From Acidicapsa ligni (lineage in GTDB: Bacteria > Acidobacteriota > Terriglobia > Terriglobales > Acidobacteriaceae): 64,000 nucleotides of DNA. The stretch is taken from NCBI RefSeq assembly GCF_025685655.1, contig NZ_JAGSYG010000006.1:226244-290243 (forward strand), given 5' to 3'. Under the pieces are notes generated by a model. That model made no database searches and was not told where the DNA came from. It saw only the letters and a program-made list of their open reading frames with translations. Both the position numbers and the translations under genes were made by a program. This document shows positions 44,670 through 53,449 of the stretch, in pieces (position 1 is the first letter of the stretch; each line of letters begins with the position of its first letter).

Positions 44670-44831
44670 CCGAAAGTTCGCCAGCATCAGCGGAATCGAC
44701 CCTCCCCATTTGCCCATGACAGAGCAACCCTCGCGGTTCTTCGGCGCGTACCTGCGCGATTGAACTGGACCGTATCCGCCAAATCCTAAACCCGAAATGT
44801 GAGGCTTCGTGCCGACCGGAAAGGAATTCCT

Positions 44832-45089
44832 ATGCCCTATATCCCTCGTGTTGTCTCGGCTTCAGTCGAGTACGTTCCAGTTCTGCCAGCCCGCTTTGCC
44901 CGACAGGTGGCGCTTTGCGTCCTTGTGACTCTGCTCGATGCAGCGGTCGCCGCTTCTTGCGGTCCCACGCTGTTTCGGGTGAGCGTCGGCCATCCAGTTT
45001 GGCAGGCGGGACTCACAAGCCTGTTCGCCGTGATGCTCTTGACGCTCATTCATACCTGGGTCCACACGCTACGTCGTCGGTCCCGCTAA
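44832..45089 (+). CDS. Small membrane protein, paralog of the one at 20911
   Basis: 85 residues. FARQVALCVLVTLLDAAVAA and a second hydrophobic segment ending LIHTWVHTLRRR match the protein at 20911. A sequence reading TTTTGACCGAAAGTTCG lies at 44666, a looser relative of the element motif. Function unknown. Confidence 0.65.
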   Translation: MPYIPRVVSASVEYVPVLPARFARQVALCVLVTLLDAAVAASCGPTLFRVSVGHPVWQAGLTSLFAVMLLTLIHTWVHTLRRRSR

Positions 45090-45122
45090 GAAACAACCCC
45101 AACCAGAGAGAGGAGAACCGCC

Positions 45123-45488
45123 ATGAAACGCATATTGGGAAAGATGTCCATCCACCACCTGTTCGACTGGCGCAATCGCGTCGGCGACACCATTCAGGAA
45201 ACAATCGCAGCATTCCTCACGGACGGTGATGTTGGAGAACACGTCGCGGCGCGGTGGGTCGAGACACCAAAAGCCGTGATCATTCTGCAAATGATCAAGA
45301 ACGATCCAGAGTGCGGCGGCATCTTCGCCTTCGACCGGGAAAGCTCGCAGTGGTACTTGCTGGACTTCGAACGGTTCGATCGTCCTCTCACTCCGAGCAT
45401 CTTCGACCGCCTCTTCCGCGAATACAAACTCTTCAACTACCTTGACCAGCCGGGCTTGCTGTCCAAGTCGCGGCAAGCCAAAGCCTGA
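45123..45488 (+). CDS. Protein of unknown function
   Basis: 121 residues with GAGAGGAG before ATG 45123. Soluble; contains AARWVETPKAVIILQMIKND, GGIFAFDRESSQWYLLDFER and a C-terminal basic end. No family recognised. Confidence 0.6.
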   Translation: MKRILGKMSIHHLFDWRNRVGDTIQETIAAFLTDGDVGEHVAARWVETPKAVIILQMIKNDPECGGIFAFDRESSQWYLLDFERFDRPLTPSIFDRLFREYKLFNYLDQPGLLSKSRQAKA

Positions 45489-45548
45489 CCCATCCTGCAC
45501 GCCCACACCACAACTCAAGCCAACTTCTACTCCAGAGGAGGAACCGTC

Positions 45549-45731
45549 ATGCGCCTTTCCGCAAGCCGTATTCGTTCGATCAACCGCAGCATAGCCAGAG
45601 TGAACGGGATCATCTGTGGCGCTTCCGACCGGATGCCACGCCGTCCACTCGAATCTCCTAAACCCACTCCATTCGGAATTCCCCCACACACCACCAGGGT
45701 GGTCGCGGTCCCGAAGTCCATCGCGGCGTAG
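45549..45731 (+). CDS. Small basic protein of unknown function
   Basis: 60 residues, preceded by a very strong Shine-Dalgarno (AGAGGAGG, 7 bp before ATG 45549). Basic N-terminus MRLSASRIRSINRSIARVNG, then a Pro-rich half. The ribosome binding site is the main support. Confidence 0.45.
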   Translation: MRLSASRIRSINRSIARVNGIICGASDRMPRRPLESPKPTPFGIPPHTTRVVAVPKSIAA

Positions 45732-45758
45732 TTCCAGGTGCCAGCGGAATCGGTGAGT

Positions 45759-45782
45759 GGACGTGCCCTAATCGGCACGTCC
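45759..45782 (+). terminator. Hairpin before the primase promoter
   Basis: GGACGTGCC and GGCACGTCC around a 6-nt loop, 9-bp perfect stem, without a long T run. It lies about 20 bp before the element promoter at 45802. Confidence 0.5.
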
Positions 45783-45801
45783 AGCTCGCCGTTTCCGGGA
45801 A

Positions 45802-45831
45802 TTTGACCGAGTTTTGGGACCGGGGTACAAC
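45802..45831 (+). promoter_or_regulatory. Promoter with element motif, before the primase gene
   Basis: TTTGACCGAGTTT at 45802-45814: TTGACC -35, 17-bp spacer, TACAAC -10, 28 bp before ATG 45859. Fourth copy of the repeated 13-mer and, with the excisionase promoter, the best -10. Confidence 0.65.
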
Positions 45832-45858
45832 CACACAGCTAAGAAAGGAGCCCCGGCT

Positions 45859-46806
45859 ATGCCAACCCACTTTTGCGTAAGCCGCCAGACCGCCGAAGAC
45901 TTTATGCGGCTGTTCGTCAACCGTCTTGCCTATTGCATCCAGAGAGAAAAGACACCTTCGGATGGCAGTGCGCCGTACATCAAACAGAAACGTCCGCTGG
46001 ACCTGGGAGCCGTCAGGATGCACCTGAATGGCGATGCAACGATCAGCTTGTATGCAATCAATCCAAATACCCAAAGGTGCAAGTGGGTCGCAATCGACGC
46101 TGACTTCGACGGTGCCGTCGACGCGCTCTTCCAGCTAAGGCATGAACTCAAGCAGGATGGCATCGAGGCTGCACCCGAACAGTCACGTCGCGGGGGGCAT
46201 CTCTGGATCTTCGCGGAAGAGCCGCTGCTGGCGTCCCTCTGCCGTATCTATATCTACAATGCCGCTCTGCGTCTCGGCGTTCCAGTCAAAGGTGGTGGCC
46301 TGAAAGAAGGGATCGAAGTCTTCCCAAGGCAAGACCAGATCGCTGATGGTGCGTACGGCAACGCAATCCGCGCGCCGTTGGGCGTCCATCGCAAGAGCAA
46401 CCGCCGCTACTGGTTCTATGACGCAGATGTCACCCCTGAAGCGCAGTTGGCTTACCTGCAAGGCCTGAAGAAACTCACGGCAACGCAACTCGAGACGCTC
46501 ACGCAAGGGATGAAACTACCCGAGGCCTACAGGCCACCTGAACCGGTTCCGTTCGTCCCGCGGACTCCAATCCTGGGTCAACGGGAGTTTCGCATCCTCG
46601 ATTACGTGCAGACCACGGGCAAGCAAGACAGCCGCAATTGGAAGGCGCAGTGCCCGTCATGCGGTGAAGCTGGTCGAGACAGATCTCGAAACAACTTGGG
46701 GATCAAGATATCCGACCCCCGCTTTTATGTATGTCGTGCGGGATGCACCAAGGAGGAAATCCGCGCGGCCCTCGGTCAACCCATCCGCAAAGCGGCAATG
46801 GCTTAG
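45859..46806 (+). CDS. Archaeo-eukaryotic-type primase with C-terminal zinc ribbon (TOTE-like)
   Basis: 315 residues. Catalytic aspartates in KWVAIDADFDG (Asp80, Asp82), the His in RRGGHLWIF (about 114) and EVFPRQD (about 153-159) follow the AEP primase pattern, closest to the TOTE-type primases of mobile elements. The C-terminal QCPSCGEAGRDR...VCRAGC is a zinc-binding CHC2-like ribbon. It probably primes DNA synthesis on the transferred or excised element. Its own promoter carries the element motif. Confidence 0.85.
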   Translation: MPTHFCVSRQTAEDFMRLFVNRLAYCIQREKTPSDGSAPYIKQKRPLDLGAVRMHLNGDATISLYAINPNTQRCKWVAIDADFDGAVDALFQLRHELKQDGIEAAPEQSRRGGHLWIFAEEPLLASLCRIYIYNAALRLGVPVKGGGLKEGIEVFPRQDQIADGAYGNAIRAPLGVHRKSNRRYWFYDADVTPEAQLAYLQGLKKLTATQLETLTQGMKLPEAYRPPEPVPFVPRTPILGQREFRILDYVQTTGKQDSRNWKAQCPSCGEAGRDRSRNNLGIKISDPRFYVCRAGCTKEEIRAALGQPIRKAAMA

Positions 46807-46815
46807 GGGGCGATC

Positions 46816-47466
46816 ATGGCGAATCTCTCGGAAATCCACCGTCGTTCACCAGAAGCTTCGTCCCACTTACTGCACGGTCTTTCGCTTCCGGTGGCCACGC
46901 TCCAGGCACTCCAGCGTCGCGGCATCTACTGCACGTCCGGAGTTACCGTCGAACACCAGCACCTCGCGAAACGTTATGTGTTGCGCGGTGTCGAGTCGGG
47001 CGGTGCGGTGGCAGACATGGGACGCACCTGCGCTTTCCTGTCACCTGATGGGCTGCCTCTCCCGTGGCTTCAATCCATCGACTCGCTCGCCGTGAACGGT
47101 AGGCACGCGATCATCCTCGCCGAAAGCCTTGTCCGGATCGAGATGTTACGCACGGTCCGAACTTGCGAATTGTCCATATCCCTGCACACGTTGTCTTTGC
47201 AGCCAGGCAGAACCCGGCCAGAGATCACATCAAAATCCGTATTTCGCGGACGCGACGGTGTTCTCTCCGTAGAGCTATGGAAAGAGGAACACAGGACATT
47301 GCGCGGCGAACTGGCTCCGATCTTCTACACGCGTGCCGGAGAGCCAATGCAAGTGCCGCGACGTTTTGAGGAGGCCATCCGAAAGGTGACAACGGCAGTC
47401 TGCTGCGTCGGGTGCAAGCACGCGCATGTCAGCATTTCTCCGCAATCTAGCGAGGTCGCGTTGTGA
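46816..47466 (+). CDS. Protein of unknown function
   Basis: 216 residues, 10 bp after the primase, mixed alpha/beta with a Cys pair near the C-terminus (VCCVGCKHAHV). No family recognised. Likely co-transcribed with the primase. Confidence 0.55.
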   Translation: MANLSEIHRRSPEASSHLLHGLSLPVATLQALQRRGIYCTSGVTVEHQHLAKRYVLRGVESGGAVADMGRTCAFLSPDGLPLPWLQSIDSLAVNGRHAIILAESLVRIEMLRTVRTCELSISLHTLSLQPGRTRPEITSKSVFRGRDGVLSVELWKEEHRTLRGELAPIFYTRAGEPMQVPRRFEEAIRKVTTAVCCVGCKHAHVSISPQSSEVAL

Positions 47467-47714
47467 ATTCTTCCACCGATATCCAAATCAGCTTTGAGGA
47501 GCCGAACTGGGAGCCCTTGGAGCGCGTTCTGCCGCGCTGCCAGTGTTCGGACTTCATGTACATGGGACGCGCAGGCGAGATCGAGCTCTACAAACATTAC
47601 ATGACGCGCCGCTATTTGAACATCAGCCGCGACGCGCAGAGCTTCTACCGGTACACCAATGGAACCTATGTCGAGATCTCTCGGGGTATGGCCCTGGATC
47701 ACGTATACGGCTGA
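47463..47714 (+). CDS. Small protein of unknown function
   Basis: 83 residues starting at a GTG that overlaps the preceding stop (GTGA). Contains RCQCSDFMYMGRAGEIELYK and HYMTRRYLNISRDAQSFYRY. Soluble. No family recognised. Confidence 0.5.
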   Translation: MNSSTDIQISFEEPNWEPLERVLPRCQCSDFMYMGRAGEIELYKHYMTRRYLNISRDAQSFYRYTNGTYVEISRGMALDHVYG

Positions 47715-47738
47715 CTTATGGCAGGAAGGGTGTGCTTT

Positions 47739-48029
47739 ATGACAGACGACACAACAGATTTCATTCAAGAGATGAACCTCCAGCGAGCACTCAGCAGTAT
47801 CCGGGCTTTGAGCGAGGGTTCAACGACGTTTCTGCGCGCACTTGAAGATGTCGATCTTGCGGGCCGAGGCGCGAGGGCGACTGAGCTTATAAACGGCGAA
47901 ATCGACGCGCTTGAGGCCAGCGTCGCTATCAGGTTTTCAGAGTGGCGGTTCGCCTCCTCTACGAGGGGATGGGCAATCCGCAAACCATCTCGTTGGATGC
48001 GGAGGTCGTTGCGCGAAGCCGCGGCGTAA
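47739..48029 (+). CDS. Small helical protein of unknown function
   Basis: 96 residues from ATG 47739 (AGGAAGGG upstream; ATG 47718 also in frame). Helical, with SIRALSEGSTTFLRALEDVD and a basic C-terminus. No family recognised. Confidence 0.45.
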   Translation: MTDDTTDFIQEMNLQRALSSIRALSEGSTTFLRALEDVDLAGRGARATELINGEIDALEASVAIRFSEWRFASSTRGWAIRKPSRWMRRSLREAAA

Positions 48030-48125
48030 CGATCAACCTCTGACGCTCCACAACAATTCGTAGCAATGGCTTCGGATCTGGGCCAATGAGTCGAGATCTC
48101 GGAAAGGAAAGAGAGGAGCATCAAC

Positions 48126-48596
48126 ATGGCAAAGGGCGTCAATAAAGCAATTCTTCTCGGACACGTAGGAAAGGACCCCGAGATTCGATCCACTGCTGGC
48201 GGAACAATCGTCGCCAGTTTCTCGTTTGCAACCTCAGACCGGCAGAAGGATAGCCAGGGCAACTGGACGGACAAAACCGAATGGCACAACCTCGTGGCTT
48301 TCAATCGTACCGCCGAAATCGTGCGGGAGTTTGTGAAGAAAGGCACCCCGCTATTTGTCATTGGCAAAATCCAGACACGCTCGTGGGACGACAAGGCCTC
48401 AGGCCAGAAGAAGTATCGCACCGAAATTCTGGTCAATGAACTGAGCCTGCTCGGCGGCCGCGGAGACTCAGGCGCTTCCAGCAGTGGCGGAGGATATTCG
48501 CGGGGTAATGCGCATGGCTATAGCCAGGCGCGCCCATCTACCAACGACGACGATTACGCCGATCAGGGAATCACCGACGACGACATCCCGTTTTGA
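48126..48596 (+). CDS. ssb: Single-stranded DNA-binding protein
   Basis: 156 residues. OB fold beginning KGVNKAILLGHVGKDPEIRS, with VASFSFATSDR and TEWHNLVAFNRTAEIV. Gly/Ser-rich linker and the acidic tip DDDIPF that recruits partner proteins. A second SSB on a mobile element protects the single-stranded transfer intermediate. Sits between the primase and annealing-protein genes. A UUCG-loop hairpin follows. Confidence 0.97.
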   Translation: MAKGVNKAILLGHVGKDPEIRSTAGGTIVASFSFATSDRQKDSQGNWTDKTEWHNLVAFNRTAEIVREFVKKGTPLFVIGKIQTRSWDDKASGQKKYRTEILVNELSLLGGRGDSGASSSGGGYSRGNAHGYSQARPSTNDDDYADQGITDDDIPF

Positions 48597-48618
48597 GCGG
48601 GACATAAACCCAGTTCAC

Positions 48619-48646
48619 GGGCGCTCTTCGGAGCGCCCATTTCTTT
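48619..48646 (+). terminator. Terminator after ssb, UUCG tetraloop
   Basis: GGGCGCTC-TTCG-GAGCGCCC followed by atttctttt. Perfect 8-bp stem; its T run ends at the ribosome binding site of the next gene. Confidence 0.85.
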
Positions 48647-48659
48647 TGAGGAGAAAGCG

Positions 48660-49568
48660 ATGGCAACCGAAGCAGTTACGCCAAACCCCGAGCTCAATGC
48701 TCTGTTTGAGAAGTTAATGGACCCTTTTGATCCTTCCGAGATCAAGTGGCGTGTCACGCATACAACCCGAGATGGGAGCCGCGGAGCCGTGATCGCGTTC
48801 GCTGACCCCCGCGCCTATAGCGATCGGCTCAACCAGATCTTTACCCCCAGCGGCTGGACCCGGACCTATGAGGTTAACACCGTCTCGCCAATCACCCGGA
48901 TGAAGAAGGACAAGCTCATCCCGACGGGCAAGGTCCTTGTGACCTGTACAGTGACCATCGCCGGGTTAGGGACACACGCAGACAACGGAGAAGAGTGGGC
49001 GGACGAAGAGAACGCCATGACAAGCGCGCAAGCTCAGGCATTCAAGCGTGCCTGCACTTGCTTCGGTCTCGGACGCTATCTCTACAACTTCACTGAGATG
49101 TGGGTGCCGCTCAACCAACACCGACAACCTCTCCACTTTCCAACGTTGCCCCAGTGGGCGCTGCCGAAGTCGATTGCAATGGCGGGAAACAGCAACGCCG
49201 GTGCAGCTCCTCGCGCTACAGAGATGCAGCGTGGTCCGATCGACCAAAAGGTCACTGCCAAGATCGAAGCCTTCCGGCGAATCCTGGGGCAGCCCATCTA
49301 CGGCGAGATCCTCTGGCGGATTGCGCGGGCGAAGCGGCCGAATGCAATCCCCAATGCCCAATTGCAGTCGGAGGTCTCCGATGCTATGGAACGGGCTGCG
49401 CGTGGAATCCGCAAGGCTCACTCGCTCTCCGAAGAGATCGGGGACACGCAATTTGTCTCGGTGCTGGACCACCTGAACGTCCGGTCGATGGAGACGATTC
49501 CCAATCTCGACACGCTCAAGCGACTCGTCATGGCACTTGAGGAATTTGCGGCGAGGCAGGCAGCGTAG
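48660..49568 (+). CDS. Rad52/Rad22-family single-strand annealing protein
   Basis: 302 residues. The N-terminal 160 residues match the Rad52/DdrA-like annealing fold: IKWRVTHTTRDGSRGAVIAF, SDRLNQIFTPSGWTRTYEV, KVLVTCTVTIAG, and SAQAQAFKRACTCFGLGRYL with the family's 'xxAFKRAxxxxGxGRYLY' signature. It would anneal complementary strands for recombination or repair of the incoming element. Pairs naturally with the upstream SSB. Confidence 0.88.
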   Translation: MATEAVTPNPELNALFEKLMDPFDPSEIKWRVTHTTRDGSRGAVIAFADPRAYSDRLNQIFTPSGWTRTYEVNTVSPITRMKKDKLIPTGKVLVTCTVTIAGLGTHADNGEEWADEENAMTSAQAQAFKRACTCFGLGRYLYNFTEMWVPLNQHRQPLHFPTLPQWALPKSIAMAGNSNAGAAPRATEMQRGPIDQKVTAKIEAFRRILGQPIYGEILWRIARAKRPNAIPNAQLQSEVSDAMERAARGIRKAHSLSEEIGDTQFVSVLDHLNVRSMETIPNLDTLKRLVMALEEFAARQAA

Positions 49569-49580
49569 TCACGGACAACA

Positions 49581-49600
49581 GGGCGGCAGCAATGCCGCCC
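49581..49600 (+). terminator. Intergenic hairpin
   Basis: GGGCGGC-AGCAAT-GCCGCCC, perfect 7-bp stem, no T run. Ends about 10 bp before the next ribosome binding site. Confidence 0.45.
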
Positions 49601-49620
49601 AGATCGGAGAGGAGCGCCCT

Positions 49621-49848
49621 ATGCGCAACGTATTGATGATTCGACAGGAGCCGGGCCTTGTATCGATTCCCGTTGAAAAGGCGGTTTACTGCGAAAACTG
49701 CGAGACGGTCTCCACCTCATCGCGTAGCTGCTGCGGCGTCTGCGGATCGGAAAGAATCCTCGACCTCGCGGTTCTGCTCGGAGGTCCGTGGGAGCCTGGC
49801 CCCGTTCCTCCGGCCAGCTCCTGTGTCGTATTACCGGTTGCCGCATGA
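49621..49848 (+). CDS. Small zinc-finger-like protein
   Basis: 75 residues after a GGAGAGGAG site. Two Cys pairs, YCENCE and CCGVCG, form a zinc-ribbon-like pattern. The rest is short and hydrophobic. Function unknown. Confidence 0.55.
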   Translation: MRNVLMIRQEPGLVSIPVEKAVYCENCETVSTSSRSCCGVCGSERILDLAVLLGGPWEPGPVPPASSCVVLPVAA

Positions 49849-49916
49849 GTTCGTTCGATTGCGGCCGCATAGCGATAGCCTCGGCAAAAACGCGTTGCGC
49901 TGGGAGGCGCGATCCA

Positions 49917-50303
49917 ATGACTCCTGAAGACAAGTACCCGGCGCTCATGGCCTACATCAGGGAGCGCAGCAGCCACGGCGAAAATACGGCCTGGAGTATG
50001 CTCCGCGCAGATGAAGCCGCCGCAGTTCAGGGCGGCTTCGCAGAGGTTGCGAAACAGCTCAAAGACGCGCAGACAGAGTACGCGGCTGCTGAGATAGATA
50101 AAGAAAGAAGCGGGTACCCCTACAACAGTGATATGGGCATCTTCCTCGGTTTGCCACTTCGCAGCAACCACGAACCAGCCTCACCGGTTGCGCAATCGTT
50201 GGTGGCTTCAGCACCTCGTTGGGAAAGATTTTACGACAACGTACCGTACCAGACAGCGATGGCGCACCACACCTTTAGGGGCTTCAAAACCATCTTCCCG
50301 TGA
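49917..50303 (+). CDS. Protein of unknown function
   Basis: 128 residues starting MTPEDKYPALMAYIRERSSH. Helical middle (GGFAEVAKQLKDAQTEYAAA), Pro-rich C-terminal half. No family recognised. It is the last gene before the cargo block. Confidence 0.5.
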   Translation: MTPEDKYPALMAYIRERSSHGENTAWSMLRADEAAAVQGGFAEVAKQLKDAQTEYAAAEIDKERSGYPYNSDMGIFLGLPLRSNHEPASPVAQSLVASAPRWERFYDNVPYQTAMAHHTFRGFKTIFP

Positions 50304-50349
50304 TACGATATGTATACACCTATCGATCTATTGGTGAAAAGGAGCCACC

Positions 50350-51102
50350 ATGAATTTGAGTTTGGAAGGCAGAGTTGCAGTGGTGACAGGAGCTTCCAAG
50401 GGAATCGGCGCTGGCATTGCAAAGACACTCGCCGAAGCTGGAGCGACCGTCGTTGTCAATTTTTCAGCCGATCAGAAGGGTTGAGACGCCGTCGTATCGA
50501 GCATCGTGGCGAAGGGCGGTAAGGCCATCGCTGTTCAAGGCAACGTCGCCAAAGCCGATGAAGTTCAGCATCTGTTTGCGGTAACGAAGCAGGAGTTTGG
50601 AAAGCTCGACATCCTCGTCAACAATGCCGGAGTCTAATCGTTTGCTCCGATTGCGAATCTTCAAGAGGACGAATTCCATCGCCAGTTCAACACGAACGTT
50701 CTTGGTTCGCTACTGACAATCAGGGAGTCGCTCCAGCTCTTCGCCCCAAACGGAGGGACCATCATCAATATCAGCTCGGTCGCAAGCACTGGTCGCGCTC
50801 CGGCTATGGTCATCTATGCCGCCAGCAAAGCCGCAGTGGATTCCGTGACACGGGTGCTGGCTGCAGAACTCGCTCCAAAGAAGATCCGTGTGAACACCGT
50901 CGCACCAGGCGCAACAGAGACCGAAGGGCTTGCTGCCGTGGGTTTTAGCGGAGCAAAGTTGGAGCAGGCCGCTGCAGGCATTCCGCTGGGGCGCGTTGGT
51001 CAACCCATCGATATCGGTCAGGCCGTCCTTTTCTTAGCCGCTGACAGCTCCTCATGGATTACAGGGGAACGCATTCAGGTGTCGGGCGGCCAGCACTTCT
51101 AA
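50350..51102 (+). pseudogene. Short-chain dehydrogenase/reductase, broken by two in-frame stops
   Basis: The frame starting at ATG 50350 encodes a complete SDR of about 250 residues: [10 protein letters not shown] (cofactor loop), LVNNAG, SSVAS and the catalytic YAASK. It is interrupted by TGA at 50482-50484 (codon 45) and TAA at 50635-50637 (codon 96), with no frameshift. The downstream remainder keeps an open frame from ATG 50806 and could still be translated as a fragment without the cofactor site. Confidence 0.88.
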
Positions 51103-51171
51103 CTCCTTTCCAGTCTCCATCCTCGGTACGAGGCCCGGAAATGAGCCTCCCTTCAGAAAGGTAACTAACCA

Positions 51172-51825
51172 ATGAGTCTCGCAACTGATCTCTCGACCCT
51201 CAAAGACGCTGCCCACGCGCGAATGCCTAAGGAGCAATCCGACGCAATTTCGAAGTCCATAGAAGATTTCATGGAGACCTGGAATCCTGCGAACGCGATC
51301 AATGTCGGGCAGCCGTTTCCGGACTTCAGCCTGTCGGATGCAACCGGCAAGCAGGTGTCCATGAGGGAGTTGCTCGCAAAGGGACCTCTGCTCATCTCGT
51401 TCTACCGGGGAGGGTGGTGCCCCTACTGCAACTTGGCTCTGAAAGCTCTACAAGACAGTCTGTCGGACATCAAAGCCAGAGGTGTGACGCTGGTCGCGAT
51501 CAGTCCCGAGTTTCCCAATCAGTCCCTCACCACGCAGGAGAAAAGCGAACTTCATTTTCCGGTCCTCTCGGACGTGGGAAACAACCTCGCCCGCAAGCTC
51601 GGAATTCTGTTTCAACAGCCAGAAACAGTGCGGCCCATCCTGAAAGCCTACGGTGTTGATCTACAGGCGCGAAACGGAGACGACAGCTTTGTGGTTCCGT
51701 TTCCCGCGTCTTATCTCATCGACAGTAAAGGCATGATCCGATATGCATTCCTCGACCCGGACTACACCCACCGCCTGGAACCATCGACTGCTCTGGGGTG
51801 GATAGACGAGATGCAACAGCTGTAA
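51172..51825 (+). CDS. Peroxiredoxin-like (AhpC/TSA) protein
   Basis: 217 residues. Thioredoxin fold with FPDFSLSDATGKQVSMRELL and the redox site FYRGGWCPYCNLALKALQ (CxxC). Members reduce peroxides or serve as thiol oxidoreductases in the cytoplasm. It lies between the SDR pseudogene and an intact SDR; a small oxidative or electrophile-stress cargo is inferred. Confidence 0.85.
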   Translation: MSLATDLSTLKDAAHARMPKEQSDAISKSIEDFMETWNPANAINVGQPFPDFSLSDATGKQVSMRELLAKGPLLISFYRGGWCPYCNLALKALQDSLSDIKARGVTLVAISPEFPNQSLTTQEKSELHFPVLSDVGNNLARKLGILFQQPETVRPILKAYGVDLQARNGDDSFVVPFPASYLIDSKGMIRYAFLDPDYTHRLEPSTALGWIDEMQQL

Positions 51826-51945
51826 GTCGTTGGGCCCATCAAGGGCGTCCGCAACGATCTGCCATGAAGCCGAGTCGACAATATAACGCCTGAATCATGG
51901 GCAAATACCGATGTAAACATCGGACAGCGCACAGGAGAGTAACCG

Positions 51946-52797
51946 ATGAGTGGAGATCTGCAAGGAAAAGTCTTTCTTATCACGGGGGCAACGGAGGGGA
52001 TTGGTAAAGCAGCCACGCGCGAGTTCGCGAAGCGAGGGGCGAAGATCGTCCTGGTCGCGCGAAACAAGGAAAAGGGCGAACGCTTCGTTGCCGAATTGAG
52101 GAAGGCGACGGGGGACAACGACATCAGTTTGATCGTGGCGGACATGTCGAGCATCGCCGATATCAAGCGCGTCGCCGCCGAATTCCGCGCCAACCACACG
52201 AAGCTTGACGTGCTGGTGAACAACGCGGGAGCGCTCTTCAAGGATTACCAATTGAGCAAAGACGGACTTGAGATGACATTCGCGCTCAATCACATGGGCT
52301 ACTTCGGCCTTACTTTCTCGCTGCTCGATCTCCTGAAGAGCACCAAAGAGGCGCGCGTCGTCTCGACCTCGAGCGTGGGGCACAAAATTGGGAAGTTCGA
52401 TCTCGGCCGGATCGCCAGGCGTGAACCGGGGCATGCTGGCTGGCCTGCGTACGGAGAGTCAAAGTACGCGAACATACTCTTCACGCGCGAGCTTGCACGA
52501 AGGCTCGAAGGCTCCGGCGCCACCGCCAACTGTTTTCACCCGGGCTTTGTGCACACGGGCTTTGGACTGAACAACGGCGGGTTTCTCAAGTGGGCGTTCA
52601 GCGTGGTAAGTCCCATTTTCGCGCGAACCCCGGAGAAGGGGGCCGATACTCTGATCTGGCTTGCCACAAGTCCCGAGGCCGCGTCCCACACAGGAGAGTA
52701 CTTCTCCGACCGCAAAGTTACGAAAGTGGTAGAGCCTGGGAACAACGGCGAACTGGCCAGAGGCTTATGGGAGCTCTCTGAGAAACTCTACAACTGA
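51946..52797 (+). CDS. SDR-family NAD(P)-dependent oxidoreductase
   Basis: 283 residues. Cofactor loop TGATEGIGKAA, NNAG, STSSVG and catalytic YGESKYAN (YxxxK) are intact; similarity in layout to retinol-dehydrogenase-like SDRs. Substrate unknown. Co-directional with the peroxiredoxin-like gene. Confidence 0.88.
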   Translation: MSGDLQGKVFLITGATEGIGKAATREFAKRGAKIVLVARNKEKGERFVAELRKATGDNDISLIVADMSSIADIKRVAAEFRANHTKLDVLVNNAGALFKDYQLSKDGLEMTFALNHMGYFGLTFSLLDLLKSTKEARVVSTSSVGHKIGKFDLGRIARREPGHAGWPAYGESKYANILFTRELARRLEGSGATANCFHPGFVHTGFGLNNGGFLKWAFSVVSPIFARTPEKGADTLIWLATSPEAASHTGEYFSDRKVTKVVEPGNNGELARGLWELSEKLYN

Positions 52798-52886
52798 CAT
52801 CACTTCTGCGAATGCACCGGAGCGTGTCTAATGAAACGTGAACATGTTTAAGTGTGCAGGCATGTAGCCAGGGGCGAACGAAGAAG

Positions 52887-53192
52887 ATGTCAACAAAGAA
52901 GGCGAACAATTCAAAGGACCGGCTGCCCGCAAAGCAGTTCGCCCACGTTGCCAAGGTGCTTGCGGAGCCGCGTCGTGTGGAGATTCTTAAGCAAATTGCC
53001 GCGAACGGAGGGCAAATCGCGTTCAGCGACCTGGTCACGTTGCACAACATCACCAGCCAGACGATCTCGCACCATGTTCACGAACTGAAGCTGTCCGGCC
53101 TCATCGAGATCGTTCGCGAAGGAAGATGCGGCACCCTCCACTTGCAACGGAACGTACTGCAAGCTTATTTGAATGAGTTTAGTGACATTTAG
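52887..53192 (+). CDS. ArsR-type winged-helix regulator
   Basis: 101 residues. Winged helix: LAEPRRVEILKQIAANGGQI, LVTLHNITSQTISHHVHELK (recognition helix) and GLIEIVREGRCGTLHLQRNV (wing). No obvious metal-binding Cys cluster except one Cys in the wing. Probably controls the neighbouring oxidoreductase genes. ATG 52887 is preferred to 52854. Confidence 0.82.
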   Translation: MSTKKANNSKDRLPAKQFAHVAKVLAEPRRVEILKQIAANGGQIAFSDLVTLHNITSQTISHHVHELKLSGLIEIVREGRCGTLHLQRNVLQAYLNEFSDI

Positions 53193-53449
53193 CCTAGACG
53201 CCGGAAGCTATGTGCCCCTGATTCTAGGCAAGTAAATGTAACGCGCCTCTCGAGGACGCGTCTGGGCGAGTGCCAGATCGCCGATGCGCTTATCGAGCAA
53301 ATCTTAGCTTCGAAACGCACATTGGCCTGATATCACCATTCCAGGACCAACCGCGACGTGATTCCTCAACACAAGCTTGTTGCGACTATCTATCGCGATG
53401 AGGACCGCTTTGGAGCACCTAAAATGAGGACAGCCCGGCGCTGACTAGG

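Noticed and set aside
50806..51102. Separate 98-codon SDR-like gene
   Set aside because: It is the 3' remainder of the SDR pseudogene starting at 50350, in the same frame.
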